Positions 8,113 to 17,127 of a stretch of 21,661 nt of DNA are shown here, piece after piece. The DNA comes from Amanita rubescens (taxonomy: Eukaryota > Basidiomycota > Agaricomycetes > Agaricales > Amanitaceae). The notes below the pieces were generated by a model. It ran no database searches and had not been told where the DNA came from. It saw only the letters and a list, made by a program, of their open reading frames with translations. The first letter of the stretch is position 1. The number at the start of each line of letters is the position of its first letter. The position numbers were made by a program, and so were the translations under genes. The DNA lies in assembly GCA_015039365.1 (NCBI GenBank), contig WION01000747.1, positions 1 through 21,661 on the forward strand, in the 5' to 3' direction.

Positions 8113-10312
8113 CTAGTGTTTGCGACTTGTGCGATTTCGACTTTTGGCTTCCCCCCTCTCTTTTCTTGCCTCCCTGACTGCCTTGAGCAATTTGGTGTAC
8201 TGATGTCGCATGCCTGGGAACTTGGCCTCAAAAAGGCTAAAATTGCCATGGCATTCAATCGCAAATTCCTCCCAAATGAACCGAATGTTGCTCAATTTCA
8301 TTGCCTCTGTCTGATAGTCTGATGGATCAAACAAATCAGCCCATTGCTTCAATGGTACCATCAACCCCTTATCAGGAGCCCCATTTTCCCAGTATGCCAG
8401 CACATCATCGAGAGAAGTGGTTCGGGGTATGCGAGATGGCCGAGGTGAGTGTTCAACAGGTGTTGACACTGAGACTATTGTGGCAGGTGTCTCACCCTCA
8501 TCATCCACTCCAGGCACTGGTTAGGCTGTATTTAGCTGGGTATAATGTGGAGGTAGGTGACTTTACGATACCAGTAGGAGGTTGTTGTGTGACAGGAGTC
8601 ACAACCTGGGGACTTGGCAAATGACTTGGTCTTGGAGTAGTGCTAGCATATACATGGAAGAGGCCCTCAAATTTCTGGATGATACTCTCACTAAAGGTGA
8701 AGAGGTCTTTCTTTGTGGGTGTGGCCAAAGGGTCTGGTGCACTCATGAAAGACTCATGTCGCTCAGAAGCCCTGTCTTCCATCAGGATATCGCTAAAGCC
8801 TTCTTCATATGCAGTCAATTCTTCAAGGAGGTATCGCATGATGGTGTTCACCTGGAGTCATGTTATTGAGTGCTATTGTACCGATCAATCATGCAGAGGA
8901 TGGCAAAGGCTTACATTATCATTTGATGACCAACCTCCCCACCATTTGACAGCCTTCAAGCTCCACTTCCTTGGAGCATACATGAAGCGATACTGAGCCC
9001 CACCTCGCCGAAAACAATGAGTTGTGAATTTCCCATTTCTTCCCTGCATCACACCTGATTTCTGGACAATGTCATCCATGATGGCCTCAAAGCCTGATCG
9101 GCTTGTTGGTACACCAAACTTAATCTGCCCTGTTGAAGCAATGGCTGGGAAGATGAGGTCATCCACTCCCAAGGGCCGAGCGATAAGGCCCTGCTGGTAT
9201 GATACCCAATTAAGCAGGTGGGTATAACAGTCAATCTCGGGCTCAGATGTATTTTGAGGGATGAAATAAGTCTGGGCTGCCAAAGGTGAGAGATATCGCT
9301 TATTACATGTCAAAGGCACCAGTACCTTTGTTTGGGTCCTTATTTGTTTTTCGAAAAACAAGCTGGAATTCATGGTAAAGTTTCCCAGTGGCCGATTCCT
9401 GACATAGCTTAACATTGCCAAATCGGAGGTTGATGAGTTCTTCATTTCTGGGTACTATTAGGTCAATTGAGCTAGCAAAAGCTCAAAGCAAGCTGACCTT
9501 GTCCAAAGAGCAAAAGCTGTCGTAGCAAAGGCCTTGAAGTAAAGTCGCCGAGTGACTGAAACCTTATCGCTACCTTCTTTCCCATCCAGATAGTCCATGA
9601 TCACCTTGAAGTCTTTTGGGAACATCGGAAGGGCCTGAATTACAGTCCCTGTCCTGTTCTCTCGATTCTTGAGTGACTCATAGTAAGTCTTGAAGTCGGA
9701 CTGGAAGACTGGATTCCCTTCCCAGGTCTTTGTATGAGTATTATATCGCCAGAAGTCGCCTTGACACCCAAGAACCCTGCATGACAGGAGATAAAATTAG
9801 TAATGAGATGCAAGCAAGTAAAAGGCTGAGGCTCACCTCTCAAAATAATCCTTAAAGGCTGATCGCAAGCCCTCAGCTGTTGCAAAGGTGCAACCCTGGT
9901 GCTCGCATTTATAGGCAGTGAGCAGCCTCAGAGCAACAGGGGTGTGCTCACTGATGGTGTTGAAAGCTTGGGCAAGGTGTACCCTCATGCTTCCTTCTTC
10001 TGAGTCATCATCAGTTCGGTCCTCAGTCGCCCATTCGCCCAGCCATTGTTTTCCATTCTTCACATAGTTAGCATAACCATTCTTGGTCCTCTTGAACCTA
10101 TACCACTCATCTGTGGTCTCTCGGGTCTGATCTAGAAGCTGTGTAACTGAGGGGGTGGCAGGAACTAGTATGGGCTCGGCCTGAATAGCAGTGGCAAGTT
10201 GCGACTTGCGACTGCGACTCTTCTTTGGTGATGGTGAGGGAGAGGGAGTCGTGTAAGGAACAGCAGCAGATATCCTGCTCCCACTGGTGGACTTTGTCGG
10301 TGTGCGAGGCAT
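8113..10312 (-). CDS. Crypton-like tyrosine recombinase
   Basis: Six exons on the minus strand, 10312-9837, 9776-9498, 9447-9326, 9276-8915, 8851-8572 and 8516-8113, join in frame to 640 residues; introns are 49-63 bp. Tyrosine recombinases cut and rejoin DNA through a 3'-phosphotyrosine. Catalytic candidates are R252 (WTRNEEL..LRFGNV), H379 and R382 (THCFRRG), W408 (WWGGWSS) and the nucleophile Y420 (TIMRYLLEEL). The basic N-terminus (1-45) precedes a helical core-binding region with a possible zinc site (C136, H138, C141, C163). The C-terminal 100 residues (YWENGAP..., then a basic RKERGEAKSRNR tail) resemble the GCR1-like DNA-binding domain of Cryptons; that part is inference. Donors at 9497 (GTCAGC), 9325 (GTACTG) and 8571 (GTATCG) are non-consensus but are the ones that keep frame and family motifs. 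It converges on the oxygenase-like gene and appears intact. Confidence 0.88.
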
Positions 10313-10750
10313 TGGCAGAGCAACTTATTTGAAGAGCAACTGGCGAGTTAAGACACCCAGGCAGTGGAAGTGTCGGTAACAAGCACATGGTTATTGGCAG
10401 CAGAGAAAAACATATGTATGGTTTGCACAGCTCAATCACAGGTTGTGGTAATTAGGCGATTTAATGAAGTGCTTAAATCTCACACATCGGTTTTCTTAAA
10501 TTTGCCCCAACTATGGCCTACATACTATATTAGCGGCACAGCTTTTAGTTCTTTATTAACAGCCTCTTTTTCTTATTTACGGCGAGAATCAGTAGACCAG
10601 TGAGTGACATGTAACATGCAGAAGAGACATCCAAATGCAAAAAAGCAATGAGAAAGGTAGGCTAGGTCATACTAGAAGATCAACATGAACCCGATGAATA
10701 ATATCTGCGATTACACCCACCACGGAACCATCAGCGGACTACGGGTTCAA
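10313..10750. other. Upstream region of the recombinase gene
   Basis: Carries the presumed promoter of the minus-strand recombinase. I see no clear TATA box, no terminal inverted repeat and no convincing direct repeat matching the far side of the oxygenase-like gene, so the outer border of any composite element stays unknown. Confidence 0.45.
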
Positions 10751-11310
10751 TCAAAAGTGAGCCAGGACATGGTACCCTGGCCATAATGAACACCAAACGG
10801 CTGGTTGATGATGATATTGTTCGGCGGAAAACACACGGAGCGCCTCGAACAGATATCCTAGCGCGTGTGTCAGCACAAATCCAGAACAGAAGCGTGGCAC
10901 TCACCTGGGAAGACAACCTTGATGTCGGGTATTGGTTCTAGCTTTTGGCGGGCTTGTGGAGGGTTTTTTTGTCCGGCTAGCGAGTATGGTGTTGCCGCGG
11001 GGTCGGCGTGGCGCGGAATTTTGTAGCATTTACATTGCTGAATACAGGACGAGCTGGGCAAGAGGGCGCTTTGGTTTTTGGGTTGACGAGGTTGGGGCAA
11101 TTTATTATCGTGTTTATGGTGCGTCTTGTTTTTAGTACTTTTGAGAGGTGACGATGGTGTTGAATGGCAATGTTGGTCATGGTATAAGACTAGCTTGTGT
11201 TCTTTGATGTTCCATGCCCCGGGGTCGATGGAGAATTCGAGGACGTGAGGGTACTTGAGCTCGCATCCACATTCGTCGTTCCATCTTTGCTTCAGAAGCG
11301 ATGCTTCCAT
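10751..11310 (-). CDS. Small unidentified protein
   Basis: Two exons, 11310-10905 and 10857-10751, with a 47-bp intron (GTGAGT..CTAG) that joins VVFPG to YLFEALRVFS and gives 170 residues. The frame stays open upstream to 11493, so the start could be earlier; I chose the ATG at 11310 because the following segment (RWNDECGCELKYPHVLEF) has ordinary protein composition, whereas the extension looks less so. The middle is basic and low-complexity; the C-terminal segment (EQYHHQPAVWC...) is more ordered. I do not recognise the family. The good splice junction in frame on both sides is the main support. It may be a host gene unrelated to the transposons. Confidence 0.45.
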
Positions 11311-12455
11311 TGCTTCCTCTTGTCGTTTCGTCCGTCCCGATCCTTCCCCCGCATGCCTTCTACTCCTGCTTTTGTCGGTATAAGCCGTGATTCCCGCGCT
11401 TTGGGTTAAGACGGACCTAATAAAAGGTATCAGTCTTATGGTCCTGGTGGAGGAGAAGACGACAGAGCAGAGACAGAGGTTAACCGCGATCATTTCAACG
11501 TGTTTGCTTCCGTCTTGTCATCGAGTAAGAACTTCATCTATCTTCAAGTCGGTGGCTTTTAGATCTCCGAGTTCTCAGTACTTTCACCCCGAATCCTTGT
11601 TCATCGTCGCTTTCAAGACGGGCTGATGAGACACCGATGGCATTCGACTAGCCTGACCAAATCACTGTCTACTACATAGTATACCTGTGACTAGTATCTG
11701 TGCCAAGGAATGGAAAACTAGTCGGCGTCCAAGGCAACGAAAAAGCAGACCAAATCTCCAAAAACGGGGGGTGAACAACAACTTCTAGGTCCCCTCATCC
11801 TTCGCGAGCACTACACGTCGGAAAAAAAGCTCGAAGCAACGCGCCAAAGCCAGCCTTCACCGGTCCTATAGGGCCTGAAGTATACCGTAATTTCTCTTTA
11901 TTTCCCCCTCATATCTAACAAATCTCGCCAAATGGTTTACTCCCGTCCGTAGTGGTTACGCATTGGTTTCACACTTACGTTTCACTCCCCGCTTATACGC
12001 CCGAAGCAAATATACAAGTACTGACAGCTGACTTGAATGTCAAGTTATTTTACATAAATACCCGGCCGTATATTACAACTTGCTGTGCCCCGTCCTCGGT
12101 AGCGTGCTGCGTCATGCCAGCGTCATTGTTCAAGCATCACGACTCGCTATCGTTATCCGACATGTTCTATCATTAGGTGTATGATATAAGACTAGACTTA
12201 CTCTACCTTGGAACGAGGTGAGTGTTCTTACTTACGTCAAAATCCAAAGGCAACTCCCGTATCACGATGCTCTCGTCCTCTTACAATAAAATAAATAAAA
12301 TTTTACAAAAAAAAATGCCAAGTATGTAATGCTAGCAGCGCACAAGATATGGTAAAGATGGTATAAAATAAATAAATAACACACCAAGATACATCAAAAA
12401 AAAAAAAAAAGGGGGGAATGGGGGGAGGGAGTAGCGTAAGCCCACTACGTACGCA
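11311..12455. other. Intergenic, no gene supported
   Basis: Includes possible 5' sequence of the small minus-strand gene and the 3' flank of the 712-residue protein gene. Open frames at 11387-11626 and 11952-12176 are short and without recognisable composition or splice support. AT-rich stretches around 12290-12400 fit 3' UTR sequence of the minus-strand gene. Confidence 0.5.
12396..12429 (+). other. Poly(A) run and G-quadruplex-like tract
   Basis: A run of about 15 A is followed by G6 (12411-12416), AAT, G6 (12420-12425), A and G3 (12427-12429). Five G-triplets within 19 nt satisfy the usual quadruplex pattern on the plus strand. It lies about 27 bp past the stop of the minus-strand gene, so that transcript would be C-rich there and begin a U-run. 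Confidence 0.5.
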
Positions 12456-14642
12456 TCACGGATTCCGTACTTTGAACGTACGCGTCCGGTTGGGCGGGAC
12501 CGATGCCGGCACGATACCTGATGACGAGGGTAAACCTGGCGGAGGCAACGGGGATATCACAATCGGCGTATCTGCAACCGTCACGTTTGGCATTGACAGC
12601 GGGGACAGTGTTGGGGTGACATTTGATGATTTCGATAGGGTATGAGGGGGTGTGTAACTGGAAGGCGCAATATCAATAGTGACCGTAGAGTCATCCCAAA
12701 ACCTCGGCCGCCTGCCTAGATCCTTGTCGTTGGTTTGAGAAGCTGCCTGCGCGCGGGGACGTAAAAGAGAAATGTCCAGCACGTCGATGGACAGTCGCCG
12801 TCTGATAGGCTCGCTCAGTCGGCCGTCTTTCTTGCCTTTGCTTTTGGCTGCCTTTTCGCGCTCTCGTTCTCTTTCCCTTTCTTTCTCCTTCTCGCGTTCC
12901 TTCTCCTTCTCGCGTTCCTTCTCTTTCTCCCTCTCCCTCTCCCGCTCCTTGCCCTTACCCTTCTCCTCCCCCATCCCAAACGTAAACGGAGAACTAGCCT
13001 TGGCAGCCTGATAATCAAACTGATACGACCAAGGCTGTCCTCTCCTCTTCTTCGATTTACCCTTGCCTTTGCCTTTCCGAGGCGACACCGGCGTAATCGG
13101 ACTATCGTCATCCAACAACTCGACCGAGTTCCGCTTGGCATACCTCATCGGAGAAAGACTCACGACGGAAATGGGAGACAGCGTCTGCTCCTCTTCCGGT
13201 TTACGATCCGGTACGACGAGGGCCGTCACAGAACGGAACCTCTGCGGTTGGTACTGGTGCTGCGGAAGATGATGATGATGATGATACCGCTCAACGCTCC
13301 TCGGCCGGACCGCTTCTTCCTTCTTCTTCTGGTCGTCGTCAATCTTCCTCCAACTCAGGGACCCCAGACTCCCGGACGCCCTCACCTCCCCTGCCGGTAT
13401 TATTGTTCCCACAGAACCCTGACTAGCATCGCCCCCGGCATCGGCGGCAGCACCCAGCGGCGCCCTCGTTCTCGTTCTCGCCCTTCCCCTTCTCCTACTT
13501 CTCCTCTTGTTATACTTGAAAGGGTCATCTACATCCGAAAAGAAATCACTCTCTTCGGCGCTCTCCCCGCTGCTGCCTACAGTCCCGTCGGACCCGGGCC
13601 GGGCGTACCGCATGGGAGAGACGCTCCGAGCGAATTCTTCCCCAACTGGGCTGGAATCAAAATTGTCGTCGACGTAGACAATTAGAGGGGGCTCTTCCGA
13701 GTCGGAAACGGGTGCGGCGGAGGTATGAGTGGATACAGAAGTGGAGGGAGGTGAAGATATGGAAAAGGGCGTCAAAGAGGGGGTGGCGGAGGAGGGTGCC
13801 GTAGTTGCGGTGTTTTCGGGAGGGTCGATGTAAGATAGGTACGAGATGGCGTCATCGTCTTTGTGAGATGGGGATGTGCCATCACCTTCACACAATTGTG
13901 AAATCGGATGTGAATGTAAAGACTCTTCGTCTGATAGTTTGATGGTTAATCCTAGTTCGGGTGCTGGTTGTATTTGGAGCACGGGAGAAGAGGGCTGAGT
14001 GGCAGGGGGGGATATGGGAGAGGTGAAGATAGCAGGGTTAGGGGAGAGGATGGAAGGCATGGGTGGTATCCCGGGCTTGTCCTTGTCCTTATCCTTGACA
14101 TAAACTACACCCCTGGAGATGCCGAGGCAGCTGTAATGGTTTGGATTGACGGGAGGGGGAATGGCTGCTGCTCGCGATACCATGGCGCGGGGGAGCTGTA
14201 CGACACCATTACCACGGTGTGAGTGTGAGCGGGAATGTTGCGATTGCTGTGAAATAGACGCAGGAGGTTGTTTTGCAGCGTCGCTAATCGTGCGCCTCTT
14301 GGGCTGTGGCACAGCCCGTGATCCCTGAGGCGTTGGGCGGGAGAGGTCGGGCGATGCAAGAGAGGGAATCCTGGACCTAGAGTGTGACCTTGATCGTAAC
14401 CTGGGGTGATTTGGTTGGGCCTGGTGAGGTACAAGAGTGGTCCGTTTACGTTGAGGAATTTGAAATGGAGATCCGGTGCTGTTCGAGCTCCTGTGGTGAA
14501 GCGATGCTACTGCTGGGTCACTGAAAAATAGTGATAAACGCAATTAGAAATAAAGGAAGAGAACGTACGGTAAACCGATTCTTGGTGGGATCGGAGGCAG
14601 CGGACGAACAGGCAACGGACGGGAGTCGTGGTTGCAGTCCAT
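12456..14642 (-). CDS. Low-complexity Ser/Pro-rich and charged protein, 712 aa
   Basis: Two exons: 14642-14569 and 14520-12456, with a 48-bp intron (GTACGT..TTTTTCAG) in phase 2. The first exon adds a proline-rich start (MDCN..RPLPVRPLPPIPPR). The chosen ATG at 14642 is the first in frame after an upstream TGA. Visible features: Ser/Arg-rich segment near residues 67-130, several proline-directed S-P sites, SPMRYA at 326-331 and again at 481-486, a histidine run near 437, acidic DSEE and DDD patches, a basic KGKGKGKSKKRRGQ stretch near 508-520, and a Lys/Glu/Arg repeat tract at about 543-583 encoded by 18-bp tandem repeats. No enzymatic domain or membrane segment is seen. It may be a disordered nuclear or scaffold protein, which is inference. 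The head-to-head neighbour suggests a shared promoter. Confidence 0.82.
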
Positions 14643-14658
14643 TGCCGAGGTGTGACCG

Positions 14659-14666
14659 TGACGTCA
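14659..14666. promoter_or_regulatory. CRE/ATF octamer between divergent start codons
   Basis: TGACGTCA is the full palindromic CRE bound by ATF/CREB-type bZIP factors. It sits between the ATG of the minus-strand gene (14642) and the ATG of the plus-strand gene (14673), 17 and 7 bases from them. If both starts are right, the two 5' leaders overlap and the site lies inside transcribed leader of one or both genes. Confidence 0.55.
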
Positions 14667-14672
14667 CAAGAG

Positions 14673-15383
14673 ATGCCTCAGCCTGCCATCACGAACCCGC
14701 CTGCCACAAATGCGGCGTCGAGCACGACCAGCGCAAGCGGTTCAATCAGTGGTTCAACGAATGCGACTACATCTCAACTCGTAATTCCAGCCACAGCACC
14801 AGCAGGGAGTATCGTCATCACTCAACCACCACAAACAGCCACGTCTTACTTCAAACTCGCTCCTTCCCAGACAGTCACCATCGCTTGGAATTTCACTGAT
14901 GTCCTCGTAACCCCAACTTCACTCACTGTCTCTGCTGTATGCGATAACGGAAATACATACGCAGTCGGCCCAACAAATGGTATCATTCCAGGTTCTGCTA
15001 CTTCGGTAACCTGGGACCTCTACTCTTACCAACAGGCAAACCCTGCCACACAACTCGTTCAAGGAACATACACCCTCATGATATGGGGCAAAGGTGGTCC
15101 AAATGCCCAACTATCTCCAGGGCAGTTGGCCCCAAACAATAACCTTCGTTTCGCCATCTACACTCCACAGGCTTACACTCCCCTTGGTTCCGGTGAGTTT
15201 TTCCCGCCTCGATCATGCGTGCTTACTCACCTTGCCTCTTTAGGCTGGCAATGCGCCATCTGCAGCGGATCTCTCTCCTCCTATACCTCACATCCCGCTT
15301 TCACGGGCATCCTTACCCTTTTTATCATCATGTTCCTTTCCGGATTCAGTGTCTTGCGATATGGAGTCGTACGACGCCGTTGA
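14673..15383 (+). CDS. DUF7137-like membrane-anchored protein
   Basis: Exons 14673-15192 and 15244-15383 give 219 residues. The central part has the features I associate with the fungal DUF7137 family: ITQPPQTATSYFKL, then AWNFTDVLVTPTSLTVSAVC, a NGIIPGSATSV block, and YTLMIWGKGGPNAQ. A C-x2-C pair (GWQCAICSG) follows the splice junction, and a hydrophobic segment (GILTLFIIMFLSGF) precedes a basic VVRRR tail, consistent with a C-terminal membrane anchor facing the cytosol. Two N-x-T sites (NATT, NFT) could be glycosylated. An N-terminal signal peptide, expected for a wall or secretory protein, is absent from this model; a missing upstream exon is possible because the frame stays open to 14628. 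The 51-bp intron (GTGAGT..TTTAG) has no stop and keeps frame, so retention would add 17 residues. Function of the family is not established. Confidence 0.83.
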   Translation: MPQPAITNPPATNAASSTTSASGSISGSTNATTSQLVIPATAPAGSIVITQPPQTATSYFKLAPSQTVTIAWNFTDVLVTPTSLTVSAVCDNGNTYAVGPTNGIIPGSATSVTWDLYSYQQANPATQLVQGTYTLMIWGKGGPNAQLSPGQLAPNNNLRFAIYTPQAYTPLGSGEFFPPRSCVLTHLASLGWQCAICSGSLSSYTSHPAFTGILTLFIIMFLSGFSVLRYGVVRRR

Positions 15384-15690
15384 TACCAAAAAAAATGACG
15401 ATTTTGGACTCAGACACTTGCATCTTATATATACACTCGCACGGACTTAGATTTATTGTCGTACACTTATGATTCGATTCGTTTTTAATTTGCTTCACTC
15501 TTTACGATTGGGACTATGTTGCTTAGTCATCAGTAGCAAAAATGATCACCTCGACTTTGGAATGGCAGATATGTTGCAATTGGCAAACGGGTCCAAACAG
15601 TAACCGCCTGTCTGCTAATGACAGGTACAGCCGGCGGGCCTGTAATCACATGACCTTTTGTCTATGTATCATTCCATAAAAATTTTCAGG
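15384..15690. other. 3' flank of the DUF7137-like gene
   Basis: AT-rich downstream sequence with one small inverted repeat, CCTGTC..GACAGG, near 15608-15626. No gene or RNA is recognised before the satellite begins. Confidence 0.5.
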
Positions 15691-17100
15691 CGTGGTGTAT
15701 TGGTGTATCCCACACCATTCTCCAACCTTTAGACACTATGGTCTATGGTGTATCCCACACCAAATTTTCTCAGTCTTGAGCTATGGTGTATCCCACACCA
15801 TTCCCCAGCCTTTAGACACTATGGTGTCATCCACACAATAATTTCTTAGTCTTAAGGTATGGTGTATCCCACACCATTCCCCAGCCTTTAGACACTATGG
15901 TGATACCCACACCATATTTCTCAGTCTTCAGGTATGGTGTATCCCACACCATTCCCCAGCCTTTAGACACTATGGTGTCACCCACACCATATTTTCTTAG
16001 TCTTAAGGTATGGTGTATCCCACACCATTCCCCAGCCTTTAGACACTATGGTGATACCCACACCATATTTCTCATTCTTCAGGTATGGTGTATCCCACAC
16101 CAAATTTTCTCAGTCTTGAGCTATGGTGTATCCCACACCATTCCCCAGCCTTTAGACACTATGGTGTCACCCACACCATATTTTCTTAGTCTTAAGGTAT
16201 GGTGTATCCCACACCATTCCCCAGCCTTTAGACACTATGGTGATACCCACACCATATTTCTCATTCTTCAGGTATGGTGTATCCCACACCAAATTTTCTC
16301 AGTCTTGAGCTATGGTGTATCCCACACCATTCCCCAGCCTTTAGACACTATGGTGTCACCCACACCATATTTTCTTAGTCTTAAGGTATGGTGTATCCCA
16401 CACCATTCCCCAGCCTTTAGACACTATGGTGTCACCCACACCATATTTTCTTAGTCTTAAGGTATGGTGTATCCCACACCATTCCCCAGCCTTTAGACAC
16501 TATGGTGTCACCCACACCATATTTTCTCAGTCTTCAGGAATGGTGTATCCCACACCATTCCCCAGCCTTTAGACACTATGGTGTCATCCACACCATATTT
16601 TCTCAGTCTTCAGGTATGGTGTATCCCACACCATTCCCCAGCCTTTAGACACTATGGTGTCATCCACACCATATTTTCTCAGTCTTCAGGTATGGTGTAT
16701 CCCACACCATTCCCCAGCCTTTAGACACTATGGTGTCATCCACACCATATTTTCTCAGTCTTCAGGTATGGTGTATCCCACACCATTCCCCAGCCTTTAG
16801 ACACTATGGTGTCATCCACACCATATTTTCTCAGTCTTCAGGTATGGTGTATCCCACACCATTCCCCAGCCTTTAGGCACTATGGTGTCACCCACACCAT
16901 ATTTTCTTAGTCTTAAGGTATGGTGTATCCCACACCATTCCCCAACCTTTAGACACTATGGTGTCTCCCTTACCATATTTCTCAGTCTGCAGGTATGGTG
17001 TATCCCTCACCATTCCCTAGCGTTTATAGTACATGGTGACTCCCACACCATATCTCTGAGCATTTAGGTATGGTATCTCTCACACCATTTCATATGGTGA
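15691..17100. repeat. Satellite of 38-bp hairpin monomers in 76-bp dimers
   Basis: About 37 monomers alternate two types. Type A is ATGGTGT-ATCCC-ACACCAT followed by TCCCCAGCCTTTAGACAC. Type B is TATGGTGT-CACCC-ACACCATA followed by TTTTCTTAGTCTTAAGG or a close variant. Both cores are perfect inverted repeats with 7-8-bp arms. Loop sequence varies (ATCCC, CACCC, CATCC, ATACCC) while the arms mostly hold. A higher-order period of 189 bp is visible between the CAAATTTTCTCAGTCTTGAGC variants near 16101 and 16290. Both ends decay into degenerate monomers. The open frame at 15897-16454 is produced by the 189-bp period. The array stops about 28 bp before the stop codon of the minus-strand transposase gene. 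Confidence 0.95.
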
Positions 17101-17127
17101 CTTGTGTATTAAAATACAATTAGTGTT

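Noticed and set aside
8885..9445. The open frame here as a complete stand-alone recombinase
   Set aside because: Its first third is out of frame with the family motifs; splicing the 49-bp intron at 9277-9325 and the flanking introns gives the consistent 640-residue protein.
10740..10770. GGTTCAATC as a tRNA T-loop
   Set aside because: No matching acceptor stem, D-loop or anticodon arm could be built around it.
12772..13011. Plus-strand Ser/Phe/Leu/Arg-rich frame
   Set aside because: Antisense shadow of the Lys/Glu/Arg repeat tract of the minus-strand gene.
15897..16454. 185-residue open frame with repeated WCIPHHSPAFRHYG segments
   Set aside because: It follows the 189-bp higher-order period of the satellite (a multiple of three) and has no non-repeat sequence or splice support.
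15691..17100. Regular palindromic repeats resembling a CRISPR array
   Set aside because: The intervals between palindromes are themselves conserved repeats, not unique spacers, no cas genes are present, and the context is fungal.
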